This document shows, piece by piece, positions 23,889 through 36,126 of a stretch of DNA of 64,000 bases. The stretch lies in the NCBI GenBank assembly GCA_014218235.1, contig CM024763.1:88274244-88338243 (forward strand). Direction: 5' to 3'. Made by a program: the position numbers and the translations under genes. How positions within the stretch are numbered: the stretch's first letter is position 1; the number at the start of each line of letters is the position of its first letter. This DNA is from Colocasia esculenta. Taxonomy: Eukaryota > Streptophyta > Magnoliopsida > Alismatales > Araceae. Under the pieces are notes generated by a model. The model ran no database searches and was not told where the DNA came from. It worked only from the letters and a program-made list of their open reading frames with translations.

Positions 23889-25027
23889 TTAAACATATAC
23901 ACCTTTACAAGCACTATCATCTAAAAAGAAATACAAAAGCTTGTTCAAACAGATAGGGATACCGTTAGCCATTTCCTCGGCTAACTCCCAGGTATCCTCA
24001 CCACCCAACCTATTTTCCCATCTTACTTTAACTAGCTCAATTTCTTTATTTCTCAATTTCTTTATCTTTCGATCAGTGATTTGCACCGGATACTCTGGCA
24101 TAGTCATATCCAGCCTCAGGTCACCACCTTGATATCTGATTATTTGAGCTGGATCTTCAATGCACTTTCTCAACATAGAGACATGAAATATATCATGAAC
24201 ATCTGTAAAATCTGCTGACAAATTCAGCCTATAAGCTGTTTCCCCAATTCTCTCAATTACTCGGAAAGGTCCCACATACCTTGGACTCAACATTCCAGTC
24301 TTACCAAACCTCATAATACCTTTACTCGGGAAACTCTCAAGAAAACAAAATCTCCCACTTCAAACTGAAGTGGCCTCCTCCGGTTATCTGCATAACTCTT
24401 TTGCCTGCTTTGAGCTGCCTGTAATTTTTCTTTAATAAGCTTCACCACTTCTGTGGTTTGCTGAATCAATTCAAGACCCACTAATTGCCTTTCTCCTACT
24501 TCATGCCAGTTTATTGGGGTTCTACATGGCCTTCCATATAAAGCTTCATACGGTGCCATCCCAAGACTTGTATGATAACTATTATTATAGGCAAACTCAA
24601 CCATTCCTAAATGATGCTCCCAGCTACCTCCCCAAACTAAACAATAAGCCCGCAACATATCTTCAATCGTATGGATAGTCCTCTCTGTTTGACCATCTGT
24701 CTGGGGATGATAGGCGGAGCTATATCTCAGATCAGTACCAATTACTCTTTGCAGGCTTCTCTAAAAACCAGAAGTAAATCTTGGATCTCTATCAGACACA
24801 ATAGTCTTCGGTATACCATGCAGTGGAACAATTCTTTCAACATAAATATTTGCTAATCTGTCCACTGTCCAAGACATACTTACTGCCACTAATCTGCACA
24901 CCTTGGTTAATCTGTCAACAAATACCCACATTCTATTATGCCCGGAACTCGATCTTGGTAAACCTGCCACAAAGTCCATAGCAATATCATCCCATTTCCT
25001 TTGTGGGATGGGCAACGGTTGCAACAA
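23889..25027 (-). pseudogene. B2 integrase core and chromodomain-like tail
   Basis: The DDE catalytic core is visible: MDFVAGLPRSSSGHNRMWVF (first Asp), IVSDRDPRFTSGF (second Asp) and TDGQTERTIHTIEDML (Glu). It continues through EFAYNNSYHTSLGMAPYEAL, LSPRYVGPFRVIERIGETAY and a tail with ITDRKIKKLRNKEIELVKV and ENRLGGEDTWELAEEM. A TAG follows FTSGF where relatives have Trp, and a one-base loss in a C-run near 24317 shifts the frame before MRFGKTGML. Integrase would join cDNA to chromosomal DNA; the chromodomain-like tail typically guides targeting. Confidence 0.88.
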
Positions 25028-25047
25028 ACCTCTAGGCTTCTGATGTT

Positions 25048-26160
25048 CTACTTAATCTGTTGACAGATAGCACATCTTGCAACAAACTTTGCTATTTCCT
25101 TTTTCATATGAGGCCACCAGAAATGCTTCCTCAAATCATGGTACATTTTAGTACTACCCGGATGAATAGTGTACCTAGATTTATGAGCCTCTTCCAACAC
25201 TCGCTGCTTCACCTCTCTTTCTGCTGGAACAAACAACCTGCCTCTGAGCCTGACCACACAATTATCATCAATGGTAACTCCTTCCATTTTTACAATTTCA
25301 GCTAAATTTACATCTGCTCTCTGAGCCTCAACAATCTGCCAATACAAAGATGGCTCTACAGCACTAGCAGCTAGTACTGCCCGTCGCTGACTACTGGGCA
25401 CATATAAGGAGTTCTCTACTATCTCTTCATACAACTTCCATTCTTTAATCATCATCAAACATACATATGCCTTTCTGCTCAAGGCATCTGCTACAACATT
25501 GGCCTTACCCGGATGATAAGCCAAACTGAAATCATAATCCTTTAAATATTCAATCCATCTACGCTGGCGAAGGTTCAAATCTTTCTGCGAGAAAATATAC
25601 TTCAAACTTTTATGATTTGTAAAGATCTCAAATCTCTCGCCATACAGATAATGCCTCCACATTTTCAAAGCAAATACAACTGCTGCCAATTCCAAATCAT
25701 GAGTGGGGTAATTCTCCTCTGCTGGTTTCAATTGTCTGGACGCATAAGCTATCACTTTGCCATGCTGCATAAGCACTACAACAAGTCCTCTCCTTGAAGC
25801 ATCAGTATACAACACAAAACCACCATTCCCTGCCGGTAATGTCAATATAGGTGCTGATGTGAGTCTCTTCTTTAATTCCATAAAACTTTTCTGACATTCA
25901 TCGGACCACACAAATGGCACCCCTTTTCTAGTCAATTTAGTCATAGGTGCTGCAATTTTAGAAAAATCTTGAATAAAGCGCCTATAATAACCTGCTAATC
26001 CCAGAAAACTTCTAATCTCGGTTATTGTCTTAGGCACTCCCCATCTCATCACTGCTTCCACTTTACTTGGGTCTACTGCTACTCCTTTAGCTGAGATAAC
26101 ATGACCCAGAAACTGAATTTCTTTTAACCAAAATTCACACTTATTCAATTTAGCAAACAA
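25048..26160 (-). pseudogene. B2 RT end, RNase H and integrase zinc finger
   Basis: This 370-aa stretch is open after a TAG at 26161 that interrupts RDN*LFAKLNKCEFW. It has the RT connection (FLGHVISAKGVAVDP, IRSFLGLAGYYRRFI), RNase H (FVLYTDASRRGL, ELAAVVFALKMWRHYLYG, TNHKSLKYIF, ANVVADALSRK) and the HHCC zinc finger of integrase (H-KSRYTIHPGSTKMYHDLR, then CAICQQIK). Its length and order are normal for Ty3/gypsy pol. Except for the stop at its start this segment looks undamaged. Confidence 0.9.
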
Positions 26161-26724
26161 CTAGTTATCCCTTAACAACTGCAGGGTAAACCTCAGATGA
26201 GCTGCATGCTCCTCTTCAGATGCTGAATAAATTAGAATATCATCGATAAAGACCACAATGAATTGGTCTAAATATGGATGAAAAATTCTATTCATCAGAT
26301 CCATAAAACCTGTAGGAGTATTGGTCAACCCAAATGGCATAACCACAAACTCGAAGTGACCATATCTGGTTCTGAAAGCTCTTTTATCTATATCCTCCTC
26401 TTTAATTCTCAACTGATGGTACCTGGACCTCAAATCAATTTTAGAAAATACCTTCGTCGATTGGAACTGATCAAACAGATCATCTATTCTTGGCAACGGG
26501 TACTTATTCTTAATGGTCACATCATTCAACTTTCTATAATCAATACACATCCGAAAACTTCCATCTTTCTTTTTCACAAACAATATCGGCGCTCCCCACG
26601 GGGAATGACTCGGTCTAATGAACCCTTTCTGCAATAATTCTTCTAACTGTTTTTTCAATTCTTTAAGTTCTGCTGGTGCCATCCGATATGGAGCTTTAGA
26701 AATCGGCATGGTACCTGGCAGCAA
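26161..26724 (-). pseudogene. B2 reverse transcriptase core
   Basis: It holds the RT fingers and palm: ISKAPYRMAPAELKELKKQL, GFIRPSHSPWGAPILFVKKK, RMCIDYRKLNDVTIKNKYPL, FSKIDLRSRYHQLRI, RTRYGHFEFVVMPFGLTN and the catalytic VFIDDILIYS box. RSRYHQ where most relatives have RSGYHQ is a substitution. A one-base loss in a T-run just upstream (about 26785) separates it from the protease frame. Confidence 0.9.
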
Positions 26725-26904
26725 CTCAATGGTAAAGTCACCTCACTATGTGGAGCTAAACCAGGCAAATCTTCAGGAAAAAATCAGCAAATTCCCTAAC
26801 CACGGGAACTGCTTCCACTGACTGACTAGCTTCTACCAGACTTACCGAGGCTAAATAAGCCACACATCCAGCATTTATCAACTTTCTAGCTTTAATTGCA
26901 GAAA

Positions 26905-27333
26905 TTAGAAACTTAGGGTATAAAAAGGCATACCTTGATATTCAAATACTGCACCATTAGGATGACAAAACCTGATCCTTTTCTTTCTGCAATCTAACAT
27001 TGCTCCATAAATCTCAAGCCAATCCATACCCAAAATAATATCATAATCTGACAACTGCAGGGCATACAACCGACCCGGCATCTGGTTCCCTTCAATCATA
27101 ACAGGAGCTTCATCTATATAGCTCGAAGTGAGCAGGAACTCACCTGAGGGAACTTCCACTACTAACTCACAAGACTTTTCCTCTAAAGGATGAGCTATAC
27201 AATCCAGAAATTCTTCGGAAATGAAAGAATGAGAGGCACCCGAATCAAATAAAACTCTTGCTGAGTAATCATAAAGAGGTAAAGTACCTTCTATCATATT
27301 CGATGCCTCCGCCTGGGCTCGGGTGATAGCCAT
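26905..27333 (-). pseudogene. B2 aspartic protease region
   Basis: MAITRAQAEASN leads into a retropepsin-like domain with RVLFDSGASHSFISEEFL (DSG active site), LQLSDYDIILGMDWL and CRKKRIRFCHPNGAVFEYQG. The protease would cleave the Gag-Pol polyprotein. This segment is open by itself, but the polyprotein is broken on both sides. Confidence 0.88.
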
Positions 27334-27339
27334 AACTCG

Positions 27340-28535
27340 GCCTCTTCCCCGCTACTGCGGTGCTCCTCTACCACGACCTGTCTGTGGCTGCTGAAACTGC
27401 TGAGGCTGCTGCTACTGCTGCACACCTCTTCCATACCCATACTCTCTTGGATAGGGACAATTGCGGATCAAATGCCCCAGCTGATTACAATTATAGCATC
27501 TATATCCTGGTGGAGTAATGGGCTGCCTGGCAGTACTCTGCTGTGACTCCTCCACCTCTGGCCTACCACGACCTTGCTAAAATTGCTAACGACCACCCCA
27601 TCCTCTTCCTTTGCCTTTAAATGCTTGCTTCAATTTCTGGCCCCATTTCCCAAAGCCTGATGAAGAAGGTCTTGCTGGTGCTTTACCCTTACTTGCACCT
27701 ACTGATTGCTGCGGTAGCTGAAAACTACCTGACCCTGACTCGCCCACCTGACGAGTCCGAATAGACCTCTCCAATGTAGCTGCTCTCTGGGCTGCTTCTT
27801 CCACTGTCTTACACATGAGAGGTACTATTGCATCCTGCAACTCCACTCTCAAACCTCTAATGAAATACTCAACCATCATATTATTATCTGAAACTACATA
27901 AGGTGCATAACGGCTAAGCGCCATAAACCTCATCTGGTACTCTAAAACTGAAGAGTTACCTTGCTAGAGCGTCCGAAACTACTCTCTTTTCACTTGCTGT
28001 ACTTGAATCTGAAAGAATGTATCGTTAAATACATCAAGAAATTCCGACCAAGTGATAGCCTCTTCTGTCCTGCCTGCAAAGGTGGTCTACATCTTCAATC
28101 GCCACCATTCCAATGCAAAAGCTCTCAACTGATAAGCAGCTAACATGACTTTATCCGCTGTCGGACATCTCATAGTTGCAAAGACTCTTTCGATCTCATG
28201 AACCCAGTGCTCCGTTGTATCTGGATTCGACCCTCTTGAGTAAGTAGGTGGCTGCAATCTCAGAAACTTTTCAACCTGCATCACTGGTTCCTCTGCTACT
28301 AACACTGGTGGTGGTGGTGGTACAGGTGCTGCAAAAGGCACCTCACCTCTTGGCGGGACTGGAGCAACAGGTACAGTGTCTCCATCCCCAGGTGGCACTG
28401 CAACCGGTGGTACCAGCGCCTACTGATCCATCCTTGCCCGAATATCCATGAGGCTTTCCCAGATCCTCTCTATTATACGCTGGGTACTTTCCTCAGGATC
28501 ATCTCCTCCACCACCCAATCTCTTCTATCAGCCAT
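27340..28535 (-). pseudogene. B2 gag with CCHC knuckle, multiple stops
   Basis: From ATG 28535 (MADRRD, then a frameshift to GGGGDDPEESTQRIIERIWE) comes a Pro-rich N-terminus, then the Retrotrans_gag domain (PPTYSRGSNPDTTEHWVHEI, MLAAYQLRAFALEWWRLK, SSVLEYQMRFMALSRYAPYV, YFIRGLRVELQDAIVPLM). A CCHC knuckle follows (CYNCNQLGHLIRNC, about 27458-27500). Several TAG codons fall where Gln or Trp is expected. Gag would form the virus-like particle. Confidence 0.85.
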
Positions 28536-28674
28536 TTCAAATTTCTACATAAACAAAACAACAAACAAAAATCAAAACAACAAATTATCAGAAACTAGGG
28601 TCCCTACCAGCAGTGTAGAAAGACTGAAATAAGGCTATGTATCTTTCTAGTTCCCTTATATTAACACGGACCTT

Positions 28675-28686
28675 GCTCTGATACCA
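28675..28686 (-). other. Primer-binding site of B2
   Basis: The minus strand reads TGGTATCAGAGC two bases after the LTR end CCGCCACA; the same tRNA-iMet type as B1. Confidence 0.85.
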
Positions 28687-28688
28687 AC

Positions 28689-30706
28689 TGTGGCGGAACA
28701 CCTCGGCCAAGCCCGTTAAATCGATAACGTACTTGATCCGAGTCCGCCTCCCACGAACGGGCCGAAGCCTCGCAAGGGATACCAAACCACAGTCCGTGTA
28801 AACACAAAGGAACACACCACATTTTATATATATATCACAAGTTACATAGTCATATTTCCACAAAACTGAAAAAAAGTACAAGATCCTGGGGCATACCCCG
28901 AGGTACAACTGAAGAAAATAAACAACTAACTACACTACACTGCTGGAGCTGCTACTACACAGCTGGAGGTGCCGACCCTGCACCGCTACAGCGCGGCTAT
29001 GAACTGGACGACGGTCGTGAAACATCCTCCTCGCTCTCACCTGTGGGGGTAGGGGTGAGCCTCGCTAGTACTGGCTCAGTAGGGAACTCCCCCAAAATCA
29101 AGCAAACCAAAACCACAGGTACAAAAGCAATAAACAGTACCAACAATTTATAGAACAGCTAAGCAGGATATGAAAGTTGTAAAAGTACTAATCGTCTGCC
29201 GACTACGAAAAACAACTGTAATAATTAAACGGCAAACCAGTACAGGTGTACAAGCTAAAGTAGAGACAGCCAAACACGAGCCACGTGAACTGGTTCGCGA
29301 CACCAAAAACTGACTCGGACAAGCTAACACAGGTCTACCTCTCAGTCTTGCAGCCAAGAACGAAAGGTCCAGCTGCTGCTCCACGTGAAAAGGTCAAGCA
29401 ACTGTGGAGACCAACTAAACACCACCACCTGCGGACCACACGGTCACAGGCCCATGCCTGACACCTCCAGAGATCCTGGCCCAGAACTCTCTAGAGTGAG
29501 GCACTGGAAAAGGACTAGCTGAGGTCCAGTACGTCTACTGGTGTTCGTACCCCCAACTACGAGTGCGCTACAAGTGACTAAAGACAAACACAAGTGTCAC
29601 TGTCCCACTGTCGTCTTTCCCTCAGCCGGACGTACAACTCAAGCACAGGAGTGAGGGTGTCCAGGTCAGACGACACAGACCACGACGGTACAACACAAGT
29701 ACTGGGACAAAGCCCCGAGCTAACAGCCTGGCTCACAAAGAACCTGGGGCACCCAACTGGTGAGGTAACCACGGTAGGCGTCGTACTACTCGCCACGTAC
29801 ACAAAACCACGTGCACGGCACACACAAACCACGTGAAACCTCACATAAACCTCAAGTAACAATGGTCCACTACACGTGAACCCAACTGGACTTGCGTGAA
29901 CAACACGCAGCCTCGAAAGTGAGTAACTAACTGCATACCCCGTATGCTAAATACAGAAATCATGTGCACTCAGTGCACCACAGGTGCCAATGCACCATTC
30001 ATTATCGATAAATACCATAAACAGTCATTTCTACATATACACAAGTTAGCGGCCACATCGACTACCGCTTACAGGAAGTAGACGGCAATGGATCTGGCCG
30101 TCTATATCCGTCTGATGAGCTTGGTGTCAAACGATGTTGACGCCAAGATCTTCAGCCTCTATTCCTCAGAAACCCTAAACTGATCCTACATGCATTCTGA
30201 TCCCAAAACCATCGAGAAAATATAACGAAATAGTTCCTCTAACATCCACACATTATAATTAAGCTATAACAACATGTTTTACTACTCAAATTCATCAAAC
30301 CATCCCTTATCCCCGCATGGTGTAACTTAATCCGAAAATGCATTAAACATGCTGATTCATGTGGTTAAATCATATTTTAATGATCCTAAGGAGTTACAGG
30401 GTTCGTTCCCTACCTTAGAATGCCCTTAAACCTCTTAAACTCTTCCGATTCTCACCAAACTCCCCGCGAGCTCCTACGGCAATTGCACCACACCACGGCG
30501 TTTCCTCGTCCGATTCGACAACGCCACGCGTTCCATGATCTCCCAATTATCCTTTTACAGCTCTTAGAAGCATTAAGGAAGCAAGAGACATTAAATCCAG
30601 GCAAGGGAGAAGGAGAACAGGGTGGAAAACCTGCTCTCGGGTGGCCCTATAACCTGCAGATTGCACAGGTTGGCGTCAACCCCTCTGCCGCTTAGAGAAC
30701 CGCCAC
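28689..30706 (-). repeat. 5' LTR of B2, truncated by element C
   Basis: It is near identical to 21538-23553. It stops abruptly at GAACCGCCAC, where TGATAAATGG of the C LTR begins. The last 271 bp of the 3' LTR have no counterpart anywhere at the far side of C. Confidence 0.88.
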
Positions 30707-31366
30707 TGATAAATGGATAATTATTGATGATAATCATGATGATTTATTATTTGTTGATCCTTAATTTTATATTAATCCATTATTATTTTGTTACAAAAAG
30801 GATAATTTGATTAAATCTTTGTATGTGCTTTGTTTGCAGGATAATGGGCCACTCAACAAGAATTTGCTAATGGACCATGATGGATAAGAGATAATGAGGA
30901 GAGATTCTAATTTTAAATATATTTTCTCTTTCTCTCTCTTTCTTTCTAATTTTTGAAAACTCTCTTATTTTAATCTCTCTCTATTTTTAAAACCCTTCCT
31001 CTCTTTTCTTTAACAGTTTATAAAACTCTCTCTCCCTCTCTCTCATTCCATGATGATTCTTTCCAACTTTCTCTCTCCCTCTCTCCTCCGATCCCTTTCC
31101 TCCTTCTCTTTGTTCTTCCTCCTTCTCTTTCTTCTTCCTCCTCTCCTCTTCTTCCCCTTCTCTTTCTTCCTCTTCTCCTATCTCTCCCTGGCCCTGCCTG
31201 GTCCCGCCGCAGCAGCGCCCAGCCGCCTGGCCCTGCCTGGCCCCGCCGCAGCCGCACCCAGCCCCGTCCGCGCCCGCGCCGTGCCCGCACCCGCGCCCAG
31301 GCCGCCTTTGCACCTGGCCCCCTGCGCAGCACCGCCGCCTCGCCCAGGCCGCCCCTACCGCTGCCC

Positions 31367-31388
31367 CTACGTGCATGCATGCACGTAG
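31367..31388. promoter_or_regulatory. Perfect 22-bp palindrome with RY and ACGT motifs, C LTR 1
   Basis: CTACGTGCATG is followed directly by its reverse complement CATGCACGTAG. The centre is TGCATGCA (RY/Sph type, B3-factor site) flanked on both sides by ACGTG/CACGT cores (ABRE/G-box-like, bZIP site). A second small palindrome AGGCGC-A-GCGCCT follows at 31389-31401. LTR 2 keeps both exactly (49551-49585). Function is inferred from motifs. Confidence 0.6.
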
Positions 31389-31401
31389 AGGCGCAGCGCC
31401 T

Positions 31402-31468
31402 CTCTCTCTCCTCTATCGCTCTCTCTCTCTCTCTCCTCCTCTCTCTCTCTCGTGCTCTCTCTCTTCTC

Positions 31469-31535
<67 letters not shown>

Positions 31536-31690
31536 CTCTCTCTTCTCTATCGCTTCTCTCTCTCTCTTCTCTATCCTCTCTCTCCTCTTTATCCCCTCTC
31601 TCTTCTCTCTCTTTTGTCCCTGCGCTCTCTCTCCTCTCTCTCTTTTCTCTCTTCTCTCTCCTCTCTCGTTTCTCTTGTTCTCTCTCTAGT
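31402..31690 (+). repeat. CT-rich microsatellite in C LTR 1
   Basis: Nearly pure TC dinucleotides at about 31470-31531 and TCTCTC/TTCTC imperfect repeats to 31690. It is longer here than in LTR 2 (49586-49867). Confidence 0.9.
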
Positions 31691-34447
31691 TCTCTCTATT
31701 CTTTTCTCTTTATTTCAATGTACTTGTTACTAGCTTTTGATTAGAATAAAATCTTTGTGTTAAACATCTTTTGTTGTTTTAATAGATTATAGTTTTAATT
31801 ATTGCCTCGTGTTCTCTCATTCACTCTTTATCTTTCTCTATCTATTTATTTACGTAGCTTAGATTTATTTAACACAACTTAGTTTAAATATCACCATGTT
31901 ATTTTCCTAACTAAAAACTCAAGGTTTTCAACTCTAAAATCTTTTTCCCCGTGGATTCGACTCGGTCTGCAACGACCCACTTCCACCCGGTACGGTTATA
32001 CCAACCCACGTCGGATGAGAGCAAGCCGCTACAGGGGAGAACATCCCAACAAGTAACAAATGAGCTGAGATATACACAAATAGCATTAAATAAATGCAAC
32101 GGAATTTAAATGAATCTCATTCCATCAACTTTAAATCCACATGCCACAGTCTGTATAGTTCAATAAGAGATAACATAAGTACAAAATGTTCCAATTACAT
32201 AGCCGACTCCAAGTACATTTGAACAAAATCCCAAATTTCCAATTGTAGCATTACATACTTATGAAATATCAACTACAACTCTTCAATCACTTAGTCCAAC
32301 TCCACTTCAATTCCTGCTAGCTCCTCCACTGCTAATTCCTGAAATGATTAGCAAGAGTGAGTCTATGCAATAGACTCAGCAAGTAACTTAAGATTCAATA
32401 CATACATGCTTTTTAACAATTTAACACGATAGAATTTCAGCAATTTAATCATACATGCTTCTGCTATAAACAAATAGGTTCACATGGGGTTGTATTAAAC
32501 AACTATTCTAACACATGTAAAACTATAATCTAACAAGATTTCTAATAACATGGCGTCATTATCATAAGTACAAATACACATTTGCATACCTTCACACTTT
32601 ACTCACATCATTGTAAAACTTCATAACTAAGTCGTGGAAAAACATATACGAGATAGGTTTCATTGCTAGCATGATTTCTAACTCACTTTGCATACAACCA
32701 TAACAATTTACTTACATTTAGCTTGCTGATTTTCTATAAAATCTATGACATTCATTTTACCCTTACATAGGGATCACTTTTAACTATACAACATGATACT
32801 ACACACATGCGCATCCAACCATTCAAATTCCATGAATATGAAAGCATATACTTACATTTTGGTACTAGTAGTAACATCACTTTTAGCAATAAGTTATACA
32901 TAAACACATACACATACACATTTGTACACATCAATAAACAATTTATCAATCAACACTATTGTCGTTTACACTTATACTATTTTCTCATTACACATAACCA
33001 CATGATGAACCTTGGCTTTCACATACACTCACTTTGTTCTATCACACAATACTCATACACATTTGCCATTAATTCCTCTTTCACATTCACACACTTCTTA
33101 TCACTTCACTTTTGCACATAACCTGTGCCACATTTACACATATCTCGCACATACCTTGTGCTATTGAACACATGTCACTTTTCACATCACACTTATGGTT
33201 ATTTTCACTTAAATGCCAAGACACAGCCCAAACCACCATTAGATGTCACATAACACACACTTGGTCACATTCGCTTACTTAATCACCGGCACAGTGATAA
33301 GTCTTAGTCTCTGCAGAAACCGGGGAAAGCCCTTCCCACCATTACCAGTGGAACTTGTCCACTTCCAGGATTTTACAAGACCCTTTGCCAGGGTGTACAC
33401 TTTATCAAGACCCTTTCCTAGGGTGTAACACTTTGAGCTTTCCCGTAGGGGCACCACTACAGTACAGCTCCAAGCATCCAAGGTGGCAGTGTCTTATGGG
33501 CATATTTGGTTATCTTTATCACATTAACCGTTTTACACACTTATACCACTTGTTTCCCCATGTCTCATGCACACACACTCATGCAAAAATTCACACACAC
33601 ATAAGTCCTCATTCACTGATTTTAACTTCACTGTTGCAACTACCAAATAATCATAATACAGATATAACTATACCGAAATCTACTGAATCACATCAAATCA
33701 CAATTAACATGCTCACATAGTCGTTTTTCTCATTAAAATCCATAACGATACTTACTGTTATCAAAACAACCTGAGATTTTAACCACAGACACATTTCAGG
33801 TTTATAATCACACACGCAAATTTTCATATTTTTCTGAACCATATTACATTTACAGAAATTAAAACATGAAATCTCATGCCGTTCATAATTTGATTTAACA
33901 TGGAACATAACATGAACATCGGGTTTAACAGTTCACAGTCCTGAACCTAACATATTTGTCAACACAGAAATTTTCCTCGGATTTATTGCACAATACACAA
34001 TTTACTGTAGATTTTACAATTCCTATGCATGTCTCCTATTTCCAAAACAGAATTTTCAGTAAATTCCACAGTCATGGAAAAATTCTCAAATTTTCAGGGC
34101 ATGGACTGATACATATACACATGGTATGGAAAAATCTAGGGCATTAAATTCTCAGGAATTAGGTAGACAGTAGATGAACATGCATAATCCATCCTTTTTC
34201 CAACATGTATTTCAATAATCAAAAGAATTCATGCCATCCACAGAAAATGCAGAAATTTCCACACACACACCACATTATCCATTTTACATAGCATATAGGA
34301 TTTACACTATATCCTCATGGCGAAAACATATCGAAAATAATCATCTATCAGGAAGAACAGCTCACTGTTCTATCCTGAAGAACTTGGCGGCAACCTCTGG
34401 CCGTTCAAGAGTTTTGACGGCACGATCGCTGGACGCCTATGGGAGAC

Positions 34448-34474
34448 CTTGGCGTCAATGGCATTGACGCCAAG
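34448..34474. promoter_or_regulatory. 27-bp palindrome with TGACG cores in the E LTR
   Basis: CTTGGCGTCAATG, one spacer base, CATTGACGCCAAG: a perfect 13-bp stem. The 5' LTR copy (40091-40117) has lost two stem pairs. The outer 11 bases equal the inverted-repeat arms of the B2 LTR. Confidence 0.55.
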
Positions 34475-35326
34475 TTCCTGTCTGTGCAACAGCACAGACC
34501 GAACCCCAAATACTCAGTGAAAAGGAGGGTCCAGGACACGATTTAAAATCCATAAAAATTACTGGGACCTAGGGAACATGTATGGGATTGAGATCTATGG
34601 GTTACTTGCCTCTGAATAAATCTCCAAACGGATCTAATGGCCGGAGAAGCTCTCCTTGGGCAGTGCCAAGAAGCCTCCAAAACTCCTTGGCTCCGGGTTC
34701 TAGGGGGTTGTAGGCCGCAGTCCAGCGCCGGGGGAGCCTCCTCCTACGTATGGTCTTTCTCCTTGTCGTAGAAGATCACCAGGAAACGCCTCCAGTCGCC
34801 GGATCCAAGCCCTCCAAAGCCAGTCCTTCCTCTCTTTCTCTGTTAGGGTTTCCTTCCTAGTAAAGAGCCAAGAGAGCTCTCTAGGTTGCCAAAGGGGGGT
34901 GTCTTTCATAACTAGGGAACAAGAGGGGCTCGTGCAGGGCTGAAGGGACATGAAAGGGCCGGTGGGAAGACATCTCCCCAATCAGAAGCCTGGCCCAATG
35001 GGTGTTCTCTGCGCTCTGTTGCGCACAGAAAATTAGGGATATTGGCGTCCACATCCATGGACGGCTACATTAGGGTTGGCGTCAGTCGATATGGACGCTG
35101 ACATATTATGGGCGTCCATCCATGTTGACGCCAAGACATCCTTCTGCCAGAACTTAAAATCATGCAGAACCAGCTTAATCCACACATATATACACATGAA
35201 ACCATGTATAGTGTATACACCATTACACCATGTAACCATCCAATATTTACTATTAATCACACACATGCATACACAGGTACATCAAGATAATAACACGTAC
35301 ATGAATATCTTCATACGCATACAATG

Positions 35327-35348
35327 TATATATATATATATATATATA
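35327..35348. repeat. AT microsatellite in E 3' LTR
   Basis: A TATATA tract of about 22 bp. The equivalent tract in the 5' LTR (about 40968-40992) is a few bases longer. Confidence 0.85.
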
Positions 35349-36052
35349 GCATACGTACACGGATGTAACATACTTACGTATATTATACACGAATAGATAG
35401 ATACAATAACACGCACACGGTAATTAGACTAAGCTTGCACAACATTACTTAAGTACTATATGCATGGAATTCCTTAATATGTACTCTATGCACAATTTAG
35501 CTAATCGCTTATTCCACCTAGTTATCACAGAATACATGCATGTTATTCGTGAGGAATATAGGATTTCCATATACACTACTAAATACACCACCATACTTGC
35601 ACTTTATATGTATATTAAAATGTACAAGTACCATGTACACCTTAACTACACCATGCAAATGAACAACGTTTACAACTAAGTATACTCATGCATACCTAAG
35701 TATACCAAGGTGTTACATATGTAAAATTAAGTACACAATTATCACATGCATATGATAATCTACATACGTACCTACACATATGCACTTCATACATTCGCAC
35801 ACAATATTTATGAAATGGGCAATATAAGGTATACTTCAATATTTAGATGGTACTTGCATAATATTTGAATAGATACCTTATACACAAAATTGGCCAATTA
35901 CTTATATTCACATATATAACATACATCCTCGCATATACACATGCAAGATTTATATCTATAATATGCATCATCTTCATGCATGCCATTTATGCAAAATAAG
36001 TAAACACCATATACATAAAACAGAAGTGGGAAAAGAAATTCGGGGCCTTACA

Positions 36053-36069
36053 CCCTCTCCCCCTTAAAG
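36053..36069 (-). other. Polypurine tract of E
   Basis: The minus strand reads CTTTAAGGGGGAGAGGG directly before the LTR start TGTAAGGCCCC, the same as in A. A TCGAGGACGAAGATC block precedes it. Confidence 0.88.
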
Positions 36070-36126
36070 AGATCTTCGTCCTCGAAGATCGGATCACGTA
36101 CCCTTGATGACATCTCGCTGCCGCTT

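Larger units (their letters stand above)
21538..30706 (-). mobile_element. Ty3/gypsy chromovirus B2, autonomous type, decayed
   Basis: Minus-strand order is 5' LTR (28689-30706, truncated), PBS, gag (28535 to about 27340), protease (27333-26905), RT and RNase H, integrase with chromodomain-like tail (to 23889), then 3' LTR (23824-21538). It lies inside the RT of LINE L1m; ATAAG 21533-21537 would be its left TSD. Element C inserted in its 5' LTR at 30707. The matching LTR remainder (about 271 bp) and the second TSD are missing on the far side. Confidence 0.9.
30707..31967 (+). repeat. LTR 1 of element C, main part
   Basis: It starts TGATAAATGGATAATTATTG and matches LTR 2 (48972-50235). It contains a GC-rich block (31190-31365), a 22-bp palindrome (31367-31388) and a long CT microsatellite. 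E interrupts it 96 bp from its end. Confidence 0.9.
31968..36052 (-). repeat. 3' LTR of E (4085 bp)
   Basis: The plus strand begins TGCAACGACCCAC and ends GGGGCCTTACA. It is highly similar to 37628-41699, differing largely by single-base indels. It contains AT repeats (35327-35348), a hairpin GTCTGTG/CACAGAC (34480-34499), a 27-bp near-perfect palindrome (34448-34474) and a CAGGA-AGAACAG/CTGTTCT-TCCTG hairpin (about 34350-34377). Confidence 0.92.

Noticed and set aside
30987..31380. Gly/Ala/Arg-rich ORFs on the minus strand
   Set aside because: They are antisense to the GC block and CT repeat of the C LTR, with no conserved domain and a matching shadow at 49202-49564.
31379..31744. Ser/Leu-rich ORFs of 93-121 codons in several frames
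   Set aside because: They are translations of the CT microsatellite in the C LTR; all frames of a TC repeat stay open. The same applies to 49265-49919.
34231..34467. Possible host exon in E LTR ('GRTAHCSILKNLAATSGRS')
   Set aside because: It repeats in the other LTR (39960-40163) with frame changes and spans the hairpin/palindrome region; it is LTR sequence.
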